A stretch of 64,000 bases of DNA. It comes from Laetiporus sulphureus 93-53. Lineage: Eukaryota > Basidiomycota > Agaricomycetes > Polyporales > Laetiporaceae. Shown in pieces: positions 22,144 through 37,793 of the stretch (the stretch's first letter is position 1; each line of letters starts with the position of its first letter). The translations under genes were made by a program, and so were the position numbers. Where the stretch lies: the NCBI RefSeq assembly GCF_001632365.1, contig NW_024468534.1, positions 362,133-426,132 of the forward strand, read 5' to 3'. Below the pieces are notes generated by a model. That model was not told the DNA's origin, made no database searches, and saw nothing but the letters and a program-made list of their open reading frames with translations.

Positions 22144-24377
22144 CTATGATGCTTGGTAGGGCACTCGTCGACGGGCGTTTGAAGAAGACGAGATGTGATC
22201 TGGGTAAGGGGGGATGAGATCGTCGTTTGAACGAAAGTAACGGTCCATCTCTGAAGCATCGAACTCGGACGTGGTTGGAGGAGGCGAACGCGGCGCGATA
22301 TTTCCGGGCGACTCAGGTGGTTTCGCGGGCTTACCACCAAGATAATAAGTTCGCTTGCGCCTTGCTTTCACAGGTTGCTTCTCGACACTCGAAGCTGTCC
22401 CCGATGACGTAGATCTGCGGGGAGGGACGCTGCGTACGGTGAAGTGTTCAAGGGTCCGTGTGTACGGAGAGAGGGTGTGGTTTGAGTGGCTGAGGGTGGA
22501 CAGTTTAGATATAGAACTGTTTGCTGCTGCCCGTAGGATGATTTTTGGGTCGTGATCTGGCATGTAGTGCTGATCGGAAGGAGATCCTGGCTGAAATCTA
22601 TCTAGATTCGAAGATGCGAGGGATAGGCGTCGGGAATCGCTGACTTGAATGCCCATCTCCTCATCTGATGTGGGCGGCGTGGGCACGGAGTGCGTCATGT
22701 CGCTCGAACGTGACGGTCCACTCCGTAGGCTCGATGGACTGCCCACGCGGGGTGGAGGAGATCGGTAGAGAGGTGGTACAGGGGGGAGATCAGAGGAGGA
22801 ACGGCCTTGCTGCATTGACTCCTCGTGCCAGGAAGAGTTCATGGCAACGCTTGCGTTCGAGCGGGTGTCGTCATGGAACGGTGTCATGCCGGCAAGGTAA
22901 GGATTATAGGACGGATGACGATTGATAGGTTGTGACCATGGATGAGACGGTTGGAGTAGCGAGCCACGGGCGGTGCTCGACCGAGGTGACGACGTAGGCC
23001 CGCGCGAGCGTGCCGCTGTCGAGGATTCCGCCACGGGTGAGCCATCCACAGATGGCAGTATTTGTGACTGCGAATGATACACCCTTGGTCGTGTGATAGT
23101 CCCCCCTCCTACGGCCGGGACCGTTTCGTACTCCGTCTCATCATCCGCTGCAGAGACAGATGGTGGAGAATTGTAATCCGAGAAAAGCTCATCCCAGTTG
23201 CTCGAACTATACGACGCAGCGTCCTCGAGCGAATCTGCCATGTCATTCGCCTCCTCCGACAAGACTGCCAGCCCCTTGCTTGGGGCGAAAAGACTCCGGA
23301 ATCCGCTGAAGACGCTCTTCGCGGGCAGGCCTTCGGGTCGCAGGCCGTATGTCGGGTCGTAATTCTCGAGATCTGGGAATGATGTTGTGTCCTCTGGCGC
23401 AGGTGTGGCTACTGTGGACGGCGGTGAGGATGCTGTGGAGGATGCTCTGCGGCCTGCACTGGAACACGAGAAGACGGATGCCGTGCGTGCTCGGCTGACG
23501 CTAGCAAGACCATACGGCTGTCTGAGCGCAAGACCAGGCGGTAGGCCCATGGGTTGCATTTGCGAGGGTCGATATACGGAGAGTTCCGAGGCAGACATCG
23601 AGTCAAATGTGCGCAGACGTGAGCTTGTGGATGGACGTTTCGTCGACAAGGGTGTCTCGACCTTTGCTTTGACCCATTGCTGGCTCAGCCTGTGAATGAT
23701 CCCCGGCAGGTCTTCTCTGAACATCTGACGCAGCTGCCCCTCTATCTCGTGCTGTATGAACTTCTGAATGACAGCGATCGAGTCGAATGTACTGTTAATG
23801 TCGACATTCTGAAGAGGGTCGGTCTTGAAGACGAGCGTGATACCCTTTTGCCGTGAGACGACGAGAACGACGTACGAGTTCAGCTTGAAGTGGGACAGGC
23901 GTAGGAGCATGGGGACGACAAGAGGTTGCTTCGCTGCAAGCATACCCCTTGACCCGCCCATAAGGAGAATGTCGGGCTGCTTGTGGTTTAGAGGGTTTGC
24001 CTGGAGGTGGTCAGACGACCAAACATATATCTTATGCCGGGTACTACGTACCTGCACCTTCGTCCTCAGCACTATATGCGCATCTCCAGAGTAGGTGAGG
24101 CGAAAAATTCCCCGGAACTGATCCATCGTAAGCTCTCCGATGTCCCTAATCTCCAGTTCGGGAGGCTGGTTGTGGCGATACAGCACGTCAAGTGAGCACC
24201 CGCAGGCTAACAACGAGGAAACGGACAGACTTGAGTACCCATCTCCAGCTCGACTACCTCTATCTTGTCTGCTATGACGGGCGGCTTGTTGCCCTTGTTG
24301 AGAGCCGACGTGAGCAACTGGATTGCATCGGCATGAAATTGGTCGGAAAACCGGGGCCACTTGAAGGTGAACGACAT
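22144..24377 (-). CDS. MDM34: ERMES complex subunit Mdm34
   Basis: Mitochondrial outer-membrane component of the ER-mitochondria encounter structure, which moves lipids between the two organelles. Three exons (24231-24377, 24052-24165 and 22144-24000) give 705 aa. The N-terminal ~195 residues form the SMP lipid-binding domain: MSFTFKWPRFSDQFHADAIQ, then PPELEIRDIGELTMDQFRGI, FRLTYSGDAHIVL and ANPLNH. The remainder is long, Ser/Pro-rich and disordered, ending with the basic motif KARRKRTYYLGGKPAKP that is conserved near Mdm34 C-termini. Introns 1 and 2 happen not to contain stops in frame, so the unspliced frame also stays open; the spliced form restores the family sequence exactly. Confidence 0.95.
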
Positions 24378-24786
24378 CGGTGCGCAGTGGGTAGGGGAAG
24401 TGAGGGCATCCGAGTGAGTCTTGCCGGTTGGGAGAATTCTTGTTCAGCAAGAGAGATTGCGGAGAAACATATAGCGAGCGGAGGGGAGAGGGCATGCAGA
24501 AGACGAGACCGATTTTAGGCCGGCTGCCGCCACAGAACGCGGCCTCGCCCACGTGCTCTATGCCTTTTTGGGATTCTTGATCGCGATTCTGGCGACGCCT
24601 CGATGCGCACTGGAAGCACCACGGCGCCAGGAAAATGTATGTCATTCATTTAGACTCTGATGCAGAACGAAGGAGTCTCCGGCGCATTTGCATTGTTTGG
24701 AACTGTTTCATTGTGCTGAAGTCAATGACATGCAAGCTGGCAGGTCATAGGAAACCACCAGGTCATAGAAAACTGCATGACCAATT
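24378..24786. promoter_or_regulatory. MDM34 promoter and SEC18 3' region
   Basis: A 409-bp gap between two minus-strand genes. Two near-identical AGGTCATAG(G/A)AAAC words lie about 15 bp apart near 24742-24775. They are too short to call a repeat element. Confidence 0.35.
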
Positions 24787-28070
<3,284 letters not shown>

Positions 28071-28545
28071 AGTGTACACAGGAGCGAGACAGGCGGAACC
28101 AAGCGAGATAGTTATATGTACGCAAGAATCTGGCTGTAGGGTATACGTGTAGACCGTGTTCTATGTCGTGGCTGCTGCTGGAGAAGAGTGGGCGCTTGTC
28201 GTTGCACGTCTGGTAAGCTTAATCTCAAATCATAGATCAAGATTCGTTGTGGCACATGGCATGCGGCCGCACACGGCGAGGCTGTTCGCAACGATATACG
28301 CATACATAGAGCGGAAATTGTTCACAACGGTATACGCACAAACTTGGTGACTTTCACGTTAGACGTGCAGTACAGCCGCTATCAGCCTGCAGTCTGATGT
28401 GAGAGTAATTATATATACATATAACGAATAATTTGGACGACATTTCCGCATTGAGAGTTATTTCACAGGATGGTTGTCATGCTCCCACGGTATACATACA
28501 CCCTGATCGACTTAGAATTTCAGCCTTGTCCTTGGAATCGCAAAG
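28071..28545. promoter_or_regulatory. Divergent promoter SEC18 / eIF3m
   Basis: A 475-bp gap between two start codons facing apart. It includes an A/T-rich stretch with TATATATACATATA-like sequence near 28410-28425, about 120 bp before the eIF3m start. No firm core-promoter element can be assigned. Confidence 0.4.
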
Positions 28546-30195
28546 ATGGTGGCCACAGATTCAGTATCGGTGTTCGCGGAAGGCACATTTTCTGAGCAGG
28601 TGTGTATGCTGAACGCTTCCCCACGCGGCGCCCTGACATTGTGCTCTCCAGATTCGCGAGCTGGTGGACTACCTTGCTCGCGGCCGCCCAGAGGAGGAAC
28701 GACCGGCTTACGTTCAGCCTTTTACAGACATTTTAGAGACCGCGGAAGGTCAGCCTGCAATCGAGGAAGATGAGGCACGACGGAAGAATGTGTTCACGAT
28801 GGTTCTGGGAGAAGTGAATGGGCTCGGGGATGGTTCAGAGAAGGGCAAGTCTGCTCACTTTGTCTTGGGACGCTGAACCACAACTCTTCTACAGAGATCG
28901 AGGGATTCTTCAACTTACTTTTTGCGCATTTCATCACTCTTCTTCCTCTTGACTCTTCCGACGCGAAAGCGCGTCTCGTCAGTCTCTTGCAAACGATCGC
29001 AGGCTCTCCCGATCAAAGTATCATCAAGTATCGGATGTACGCAAGCCTCTGTGCACTCAGTCCGATCCTATGCTCATTGATCTTCCTCATAGACTGTCAA
29101 ACTTCTTCAATGCGCTTCCTCGTCGATCGAACCTCCGTCTGCTCGTCTACAAGACGTTGCTTGAGCTTGCAAGCACACATGATGAGCTCGAACTGCTTGG
29201 CCTCTCACGCGGAGATGTAGAGAAGTGGGCGTCTGAGTGGGACATTTCTGTTGAGGAAAAGAGCGAATTCCTTCAATCCGTTGCCTCCGCTTATACAAAG
29301 AGCGGTCAGCCGTAAGTGTTCTCGCATTTCCCCTCGCGCTATCATGCACGAATTCATATCTCTTCAGAGAAATCGCCTTTGGCTATACCCTTTCATACGT
29401 CCGTTCTCTCCCCTCCTCATCGCCAAATGCTCAGACTGCCGCCGTGGACGCCATCGTGGATGCCCTCCGCCTTCCCTTGTACTTCGACTTCGATGCTTTC
29501 TTCCGTCTGGACGCTGTCGTCGCAGCAAAGGACCACGAGCTGTTCTCTCTCCTCCAGATTTTCTTGAACGACGGCTTACCCGAGTACAAAGCATGGGAGG
29601 AGGGTCATGCGGACGCGTTCGCAAAGTATGGTGCGTGATTGGCTGCGTGTGCTCGGAAGTAGGCCAATGACATGCAATTCATTCGTTCGCAGGCTTAGAG
29701 AGGCCGCAGCTCGAGCGTAAGGTTCGCCTGCTCAGCCTGGCGACCCTTGGCTTCCAGAACATTGGACATCACCTGCCATACTCCACGATTGCCTCGACGC
29801 TGCAGGTTGAGCAGTCCGACGTGGAGCGATGGGTCATCGATGGTAGTAGCTGCTCCTACTTGAACGGACCTTCCACGCATTTGCTCACGTTACTATTCTA
29901 TACAGTGATCCGCGCTGGCCTGCTGTCAGGCCGCCTCTCACAAACCTCACAGACACTGCATGTCACTCGAGCCGGCATACGCGCGTTCGAGCGCCCACAG
30001 TGGGAGCTGCTGGAGAAGCGCTTGCTCGCCTGGAAGACTGGCCTGGCAGGCGTGCTGGACGTCATCGCAGACGCAAGAAGGAAAGGTGGTGCCGAAGCGG
30101 TTGCTAGTACGAGCACCGCTTCCCCGGCAGGGACCGAGGTGCCTGTACCTGCGCCTACGCCTGCGCCTGCGCCGCCAGCGGCTGCCGCGGCGTAA
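28546..30195 (+). CDS. eIF3m: Eukaryotic translation initiation factor 3 subunit M
   Basis: PCI-domain subunit of the eIF3 octamer core, which binds the 40S ribosome during initiation. Seven exons (28546-28599, 28652-28844, 28895-29036, 29093-29311, 29368-29630, 29693-29842 and 29906-30195) give 418 aa. An N-terminal helical part leads to the PCI domain (about 215-350), with HELFSLLQIFLNDGLPEYK and the winged-helix stretch ERKVRLLSLATLGF...IASTLQVEQSDVERWVID VIRAGLLSGRL. The tail is Ala/Pro-rich low complexity. The second intron begins with GC (AAGG|GCAAGT at 28845), needed to join SEK to EIEGFFNLL in frame. Confidence 0.95.
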
Positions 30196-30402
30196 TTATC
30201 AGGTGGAGTCTACATACAAAAGGGAGCTCTGTTCCCATATTGCGGACGGGGTATAGGAGAGATGTACTAGTGCTGTATCCTAATGAACCTCGGCACTGAA
30301 GGACAAGCCGATTTGCACAAATATTGGTCTACGGGAAAGTTCATGGAGCGCTCGACAGCAATGCAATAATTCGGTATGACATCTAATGAAGACACTCGTC
30401 CA

Positions 30403-32636
30403 TTACCACTCTCCATCGAAGCCGATGAATCCTGTTGAGCGAGATCACAATGAGAATCCGGTCGTTCTTAGAACTTGTAGACTCACCTGTCAACAGGAAC
30501 AACGGGAAGAACCGCTTTTTTTCCAGCGAGGAACACCAGTTCCACGCGCTCGTCAGCCGTCCGTCGATGCATGAGCCAGCGTCGTAGTAGTTGCCGGCCC
30601 CTGAACCGTCGAACCCATGACGGAAGAAATCCCCGAGGATCTCCTTGCATAGAGAATCCATACTGCCAAACTCATCCTCGATGTATGAGCGTAACGCGGG
30701 GTTTTCCGCCAGCTTTGGTACCTGTGAGAGCGTGTTGCATATAGGGAGCAGGATGCGGTAGATTTGTGAGTATTTGTCTGGAGGATTGGTCAGTGAATTG
30801 GAGAAATTGGCGAGCAAGCAATAAGGCTGCTCACCGATGAACATGAGCGCATTCGGGACGTTACGATCGCCCATGTGAATGACAGATGAACCGATCCACG
30901 AGCCAATACTCCTCTGGGCACGGTTGAGGATGATGTGCATCATGCGCGACGTCTTTGGCGCAGCCTGCACACGGTTCAGGCCCTGACCAGTATCGCGCAG
31001 ATGGTAGTGCACATTTTCTGAAAGAAGATCCTGTTCGGCGAGGGACCATAGATGAAACATATCTGAGTGCCGCTTGTGAGATTGATTGCCTGTAGTGATG
31101 CATGAATGGATTATATACCATGTAGAACTTCGCGCCAAAGCGTCAAGCTCTGAATAACGTATGCATATTGCTTTGAATGATCGTGGGTGAGCCTTGCGCC
31201 GCCCCTGCCATTTTTTATTGCCAGGCTACTCTTGCCATCTCTTGCCTCCGTCGGATGGAAGTATTTCTTCAAGTACGCAATCATCTTGTCACATGGGTCC
31301 CGATTCACCCTAAGAAAGGCGTGGTTATCGCCTATGCTATAGAGACACTGGCAAATTTGTTCTTGGCTGAGCCCTTTGCGTTCATATCGAGCTGCAAGGA
31401 CCTCGATCGCTCGCTCTTTCGATTTGATGTCTTTCTGAATTTCTCGTCGCGAGCGGCCCTCAGCTGTGATCTCTTTGGTAGCGGTCGCCACGAGATCATC
31501 GCGCAAGAGGCCAAGGGCGTCGTGAGCTTCCAGGACGGAGTACACTGTCTTGATTGGCTTCACACAGCTGAAGCTGAGTATATCCTTGACCTCCGGCGTC
31601 TGGCTATCCTAGAACATCTTGATGTCGGTACAAATCCGGAGCATGCGGACTTTAAGAGGACTGACCTGCAGGAGATACATGAGTTTGCCATATGTGGAGC
31701 GCATCTTGTCAGGGTTTACAATCTTATGCCGTCTCCCAAGCTCGAAAATTTGCTGATAGAAATCTTCGTTCGCCTGGAAGTCACGGTCGGCAAACAGCTC
31801 CTGCCCTTGCTTATAGTCCGCTGATAGTACCAACCCAGACAGGATCGCACATAGCTCGCGGATCTGGTGCACTATGCGCTTTGCCTTGGACAGCCCGAAA
31901 CCGATTGTGTCAATCTTGTCAGTGTACTCAGAAACGTTCAAAGCAGCCTCCAGCAAGCGCAAATATTTACGTTCGCCAAGGGTTAAACGCATAGGGATAA
32001 ACTTCGCGCGGTCAACGAACCACTCGCCGACGGTCGACTGCTGCGCCTCATTCGATGCAGTCTCGGATGCTGATGCTTCATGCACGACACGTTCCAGTTC
32101 TTCGTCGGAAGCACCATCATCGCGCATCTGATGAATAGGTGTCAGTCCAGCAATGAGCGCGCATATCGGGAAGCGGCTTACGGCACTCCCATTCTCCTTC
32201 TGCGAATCCTGCACGTCCTTTGAGGCATGCACAGATATATCATTCCGTAACTTTGCCTTCTTCTCTCTCTGTCCCGTCAACGGCATTGTGGCATGCCTCT
32301 TGCGAGTGCCTTTTCGATGCTGTGCGGCGAAGCAGACTTCACAATAGTTGTCTGTGCAAGTTTCACAGAAGACTTGTGCAGGCTGATCTGACAAGCCAAT
32401 CGTCAGACCTCGCAGAATGCAGAGCGCCAACTCATTTATGTACCTTCGCATTCTACGCAAAATCCATCTACTATGTGTCCAGTCTGAGCACCTTCATCTT
32501 CGGACGCATCCTGGACATTCGGAAGCCCTAAGTTGTCGTGATCCCCGTTCAGGACGCTGTCAAGCGAGAAACCAGCAGCCTCCTTCTGTGGCTGTGCGAT
32601 GTTATCTTCCGCTGAGGGAGTGTCTCCCAACGACAT
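30403..32636 (-). CDS. B-box plus DUF2009 (UPF0652)-like protein
   Basis: Seven exons (32444-32636, 32182-32387, 31666-32127, 31119-31608, 30835-31062, 30487-30777 and 30403-30431) give 632 aa. Near residue 60 a B-box-like zinc finger reads CVECEDQPAQVFCETC...CEVCFAAQH, followed by basic residues. The rest forms one long helical region. Its C-terminal half (HLWSLAEQDLL, VQAAPKTSRMMHIILNRAQ, SSVIHMGDRNVPNALMFIDKY, FFRHGFDGSGAGNYYDAG, SCIDGRLTSAWNWCSSLEKK, FPLFLLTGFIGFDGEW) is what I recall of the DUF2009/UPF0652 family. That family is widely conserved in eukaryotes but has no established biochemistry that I can cite. The final exon has only 29 nt. An alternative acceptor 29 nt after the fourth donor was rejected because the intron would be too short. 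Confidence 0.75.
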
Positions 32637-33169
32637 GCAGGCTGACGCTGGATGACAAATTGACTGAAAGGCAGAGTCCGCGAAGACGGGTGAATAGTAG
32701 ATCTGGAGAGAGTACAAAGACAAAGGAACGGCTGTCGGGAGTCCTTTACGAAGGCTAATTCGTGAGCCTACTAATCAAGAAAACGTTTCGCATATGGAAA
32801 TGTCGAGTACACGATTGGCGCTCGAGCTCCGCGCTGAGCAAGATGTCGGTCCTCGTACAGCCTCTCATGGTCAGATACGCCTAGACGAAGCTTCAAGGAA
32901 CTGTGTATGATCACTCAGCCAACCGTTGACGAAAGAAGCCGCCTTCCAGCCGTGCATCTGCTATCAGTCAAAGATGCAAATGAACTCCAAGGCTCAGGTT
33001 TAACACGCCTGTAGCGTAACGTATTCGTATTTACATTAGGAAACGAGTCCGTGTGCAGATGCATGGTGGACAAGGCGATTGAGTACTGTATATAGACAAA
33101 AATTAAGGAATAGTATAGTACAGCCTTACAGTGCAACATCCGCATAGTATAGACTGAGTGCTGCAGTCA
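32637..33169. promoter_or_regulatory. Upstream region of the B-box/DUF2009 gene
   Basis: A 533-bp gap between two minus-strand genes, holding the promoter of the B-box gene and the 3' UTR of the C9orf78 homologue. No gene or repeat is visible. Confidence 0.4.
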
Positions 33170-34369
33170 CTATTTCCTCATTCTCTTCTTGAAACGCTCC
33201 ATAACCTGCAAAGAACTCAGGAGCGAAGGGACAGGCAGAAGCATGATACATACGAGCTCGTCTGTTGCCATCTGGGTACGATCATGTTGAGGTCTCCGGT
33301 ACTCATGATCCTCTGGAAGCAAGCCCATGGCTTCAAGCTTTGCATCTCGGATGATATCTGCATCGGACTTCATCTTGAGATTAGGCCGATAGACTAGCAA
33401 TTGGTTAGAAAGACATTCAGAATGTGGAATAGACTCGTAACTCACAGCGAGTAGCAACGAGATGCTCCTCTCCGTCTTCCTTCTTCTTCCGCTCCTTCCG
33501 CTCCTCTGAGATCACGCGTTTCGCCTTCTCCGTCTCTTCTATGTTCTTCAATCTCGTGCTGAGAGACGGATGAGGTGAGCAATGGTTCACAGTCGGGATC
33601 GGCAAAACACTCACTCCATTCCGAGATCGACCTCCGGAATGGCAGTCAGCATGGTCATACTGTTGGTTACGCTGCCCTCGTCTTGTTCTCGTTTCTCTTG
33701 GTTTACCTTGTACCTCTCTGGTATCTTGAACAATTCAGCGTATGGATCTGGTGGCCCATCATCCCTCTTCGGCTCATTCTGTGCTCCTCGTCTTAGCTTC
33801 ATGTTCTCCTCGATATATGCCATCCTGTTGTATCGTCATTCACTCGTTATCTCTGTCACATATCCATTGGACTGTACGTACATATGCTTATCCACGTCTA
33901 AAGCATTTGTTTGCTGAGTGAAGTTGTTCGTCCTCACTACCCGACGTGCCTTGGTCTCCGCATCATCTTCCTCTCTGAACATCTCATCAGTAAATCAGAC
34001 ATTGCAGTGGATTCCAACGATGATATTGACGTACTCGTCTTCGTCTCGACTCGCCTGTGCGCCCTTCTTTAACCCACCCTGCTCCTCTTCCTCGCGTGGC
34101 CTCTTTCGACGTTTCTTTGCATCACCCTTAACAAGCTTCTGGACGTCAATGCCCTCCCTCGTTCGTCTGAGCTTGCGCAACTCGATCAGGTCCGCGAGGC
34201 TGGACAGTGGACAAGCATTCGATCAGCTTGAAGCCTTGGCTATGACCTATAGGACCTACTCTAGCGTTTCATCTTCTGGTTGATGCTCTTCCTGCTCCGA
34301 CGCCTCGTCCTCTACTTCGAGGGGCTTCTGCCGAATGTGCGGCGGTGGGCGAGCTCGTCTCTTGATCAT
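33170..34369 (-). CDS. TLS1: C9orf78/Tls1-family splicing-associated protein
   Basis: Seven exons (34260-34369, 34035-34199, 33882-33974, 33615-33824, 33446-33558, 33254-33393 and 33170-33205) give 288 aa, close to the human homologue's length. It is highly charged. Landmarks: LIELRKLRRTREGIDVQKL, NNFTQQTNALDVDKHMM, AYIEENMKLRRG, PDPYAELFKIPERYKV, EGSVTNSMTMLTAIPEVDLG, TRLKNIEETEKAKR, HLVATRFYRPN and a basic C-terminus. In fission yeast Tls1 affects splicing and telomeric heterochromatin, and human C9orf78 associates with the spliceosome. The same nuclear role is inferred here. There are seven exons for a small protein, each junction confirmed by phase. Confidence 0.9.
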
Positions 34370-34567
34370 GGCGGTACTTTGTCAGTAAAGGGCTCAAGCG
34401 GTGGCTGAAGCAGAGTAAATCGGAAGCGCCCATAAGCTTGGTGTCATTTTGAATTTTATTGAATGCACACAAAAATTGTCTATAGTAAGTACCCCAGAGC
34501 CGCAATAGGAGGCAATGTTCTACAGCTCCCAAACACGAAACCGAACGACTTTCTACAGACAATACAT

Positions 34568-36022
34568 TCAGAGCACATTGGATGGGTCCGTGGCCGGTGT
34601 GGCCGACCTTGGGGTCGGCAGTTGTACAACATCGCTGCTCGTCGAGTCCTCCAGCGTCGATGCATCGTCCCTCTGGTCTGAGTTAGGGGGTGAAGGGCTA
34701 GAAACTTGCACGCGAGATCCATTCAGTTCAATGTCTCGCGCGTACGCCGAACTCTCCCCTAGGCCGTACTCCATGATGGCAGGAGAGGCGTAGCGGGATA
34801 ACAGCGTCTCAGGCGGTCGTAGACCACCTCTGCGAAGCCGAGGAGCGATAACGTGTCTCCGAGCTTCAGTAACGTCTGCAATACTAGCCCTTCTGCTAGC
34901 AGGCCCACCGATACCCTCGGATGCCACAGGCGCAGAGCCCGTGAACAAATGCAACAGTTGTGATGAGCTCATATTATCGGCGGTCGAGGTTCCATGAGAA
35001 GCCGTATCGTGATTATCTCCAGAAGGCTCTGAAGGCTCGGGACTCCAAGGAAAAGAGCCTGCTATCTCTGTTCGGCGCGGCTGGCGACCTCGGAAGGTGT
35101 CGCTCAGCCAGCTCGCGTAAGGCCCGGGGGACCATGACGTTGATGACGAGGCAGATTCTTCAGTTCCGGCGGTGTCAAGGGTGTGAGTAAACCTCCAGGT
35201 CCCGTCTGAGGAGTCTTCTGCCCGCACATTGTCTTGCTCTTCTACGGATTGTCGTATTGACGACCGGCGTCTCTGCGTAAACTCATTGAAGTCGATTGTC
35301 CGTGAACGCGATGGCCGACGGATCGAATTCTGCCGGGTCAGGGTGGAGGGGCCAGCAGAGGCATTATGCGGCCAGGAACTTGTGCGAGACGCGATAGACG
35401 ACCACATGGGAGACAGAGGACGTGGGCTGGTCACGGTTGCAGCAGGACCCCCCTCTGCCACGTCTAGAGATCTGGAGGCTAGCGAGCTCGTCTCAGAGGG
35501 AGCAACATTGCCCAGGACATCGTACGAAGGCGCTTCGTAGGACCTCGTAGCAAAGGCGTCGTACAGCTCTGTGCCCAGGCGAACACCTTCCAGGGGCGCC
35601 TCAACCTCACTATGAGCACTACGATGGTCCACATGCTCGTCTTCCTCATCCGTGATCTCTGCCACAAGATCTGTGTAGGCGACGTTGAAGCCCGGTCGAT
35701 CGAGGTAACGACGGAAACCGCGACGACCACGATATATGTGCAGCGGCGCTGCTTGCATGCGGAGAATTTTGGCTGTATGCTCGGATATTAGCCGTCGGTC
35801 GAGCTTCTCCTTACGCGTGCGACGATCTGCCATTTCCTGTGTGGATCAACGAAATTGCTGCAATCAGCACAGGGAAGCGCCTCCAGAATTGACACTTACG
35901 TTGACAAGCACGTCTATAAGTGTCGCAGTGAACGAATCACCCTCGTCAAGCTCCTTCACAAACGTCTCATATGAGATTTGATGGTCATCCTTCTCCAACT
36001 TCTTTCTCTTGATGGCGCCCAT
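34568..36022 (-). CDS. Uncharacterised Ser-rich protein with a basic helical N-terminus
   Basis: I do not recognise this gene. Two exons (35900-36022 and 34568-35836) give 463 aa from the ATG at 36022. Residues 1-125 look folded and charged: MGAIKRKKLEKDD, ISYETFVKEL, TATLIDVLVNEMADRRTRK, LDRRLISEHTAKILRM, then a basic RGRRGFRRYLDRPGFNVAY stretch and an acidic DEEDE. From ~130 on it is Ser/Thr/Pro/Arg-rich and probably disordered, with many SP and RxxS sites suggesting phosphorylation. It contains no visible zinc finger, membrane segment or enzyme motif. It is divergent from TFIIB and shares a ~466-bp upstream region with it. The intron (35837-35899) has good consensus ends. Confidence 0.75.
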
Positions 36023-36488
36023 TCTGAGTATGGAACATCCATGAGCAGCCTACAACATAGTCGCATGTCTAGACGTACACAAGGGTCTTGAATTTCAGAC
36101 GGAGGACATCGTCTTGCTGAGAAAGACTCCTGGTATGCACGATGAGCGATGTATGCAAAAGACCAGAAGAGCACTATTTTACCATTGACCCATGGTCCAG
36201 AGACGGGGAAGAGTACAGCTACGGTGGGTCTCAGTCAGGTAAGCGGTTTATTTACCATCCATTGCTGCTGACTAAGCCATTGATGAATGAATGGCGGTGG
36301 CTGCTCCAGGCGATTACACATCCTCCTTTCTCTCTTTCCCTCATCATCGTTCTCGCCGAGAAGACATATTTAGACGGTAGGCTTGCTCCATGTCTCCCAA
36401 AAGGCTGATATTCCTATACACCTTACAGGCATCTTCCCTCGTGCGCGTAGAAATCCAATAATCGCTCACTACTCCGCCCACACGTACC
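36023..36488. promoter_or_regulatory. Divergent promoter, uncharacterised gene / TFIIB
   Basis: A 466-bp gap between two outward-facing start codons, with T/C-rich tracts around 36320-36350 on the TFIIB side. No specific element is assigned. Confidence 0.4.
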
Positions 36489-37618
36489 ATGGCATATGCA
36501 CAGCCGTTCCCGCTTGCTCAGCCCGTGCAAAAAGCGCAGCAGCCGACGTTCGGTCCCGATCTCGCTGTCCGTCTCATCTGCCCTGAGTGTCGAGATCCGA
36601 ATCCGAACATTGTCGAGCAGTTCAGCAGCGGCGATCTGGTGTGTGGTACGTGTGGGCTGGTCCTGGGTGACAGGATCGTCGATACCAGGAGTGAATGGAG
36701 GGTAAGATATCTTTACCGCTTTGTGCCTTCTATGCATATGGCTGACATTGGACGCTGACTGCTGTGTAGACTTTCGCCAATGACGAGGGCGATGACCCGT
36801 CGCGTGTCGGTGCTGCGTCCGACCCTCTCATGGAAGGCATGGAGCAGCTCGACACGGCTATCTCTTTCCGAGACGGTGGCTCAGGCATTGCGCGAGAGCT
36901 CCAGCGCGCAGCCTCTCGCGGCTCTGCCAATCGATCGGAGCGAAATCTCCTTGTCGCATTCCGGGACATCTCCAATTGGTGCGACCAGTTCTCGCTTCCT
37001 AAGACGATATCGGATATCGCAAAGCAGCTGTACAAGAGGTCGGATGAGGAAAAACTGTTGCGTGGGAAGCCACTTGACGCTGTCATCGCCGCGTGTATCT
37101 TCATCGCATGTCGTCAAGCGCACGTCCCGCGTACCTTCCGCGAAATCTGCAACCTCACCCATGTCAGCAAGAAGGTCCTGGGGCAATGCTACAAGGCGCT
37201 CGAGCAGGCGTTCAATTTGACGCAGGGTGCATCGACTACGGCGGATCGCCACTTGACCACACCTGCCGCTGCGAGGGGTCCGGAGGACCTCCTCGTGCGA
37301 TACTGTAACCACCTCGACCTGCCGCCGAACGTCCAGCCTATCTGTGCGGACATCATCAAGAAGGCGCGTGAGCTTGGTATTGCGGATGGACGGTCCCCTG
37401 TCTCCATCGCAGGTGGTGCGATCTACTTTACATGCCATCTACTCGGTAAGGCCAAGAGTGCACGGGACATTAGCCAGGTAGCCGGCGTCAGTGAAGGCAC
37501 CATTAAATTGGTGTATAGGCTGTATTACGCGGAAAAAGAGAGATTGGTGAAGGAAGAGTGGATAAAGGAAGGCAAGGCGGACCTTGGCAGGTTGCCCATG
37601 GACAATTCGAACAAGTGA
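36489..37618 (+). CDS. SUA7: Transcription initiation factor TFIIB
   Basis: General RNA polymerase II factor that bridges TBP-bound promoter and polymerase. Two exons (36489-36701 and 36770-37618) give 353 aa. The zinc ribbon uses C31, C34, C52 and C55 (ICPEC...[11 protein letters not shown]). The B-reader/linker follows with RSEWRTFANDE. Two cyclin folds come next: one with [21 protein letters not shown] and [19 protein letters not shown], the other with [14 protein letters not shown] and [16 protein letters not shown]. Length and order are standard for TFIIB rather than the Pol III factor Brf1, which would carry a long C-terminal extension. Confidence 0.97.
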
Positions 37619-37793
37619 GGTGGAGACGATGCTCGAGAGTTCAGGTGAATGGATGACCTTCTCATATGTTACACCAGCAGTTATTATGCTGTGCTGTAGC
37701 ACATACACTATGCCATCTATACGATGTTATTCATCCCAAAGCAAAGCAGTACAGAAGTCACAAGATAGTACGCAGACGGACTAGAATGGTGAA

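Noticed and set aside
24742..24775. Two near-identical AGGTCATAG words near the end of SEC18
   Set aside because: Short (about 14 bases) and only two copies, so chance similarity cannot be excluded.
31090..31118. 29-nt intron in the B-box/DUF2009 gene
   Set aside because: Too short to splice. The next acceptor gives a 56-nt intron and the conserved HDMFHLWSL joint.
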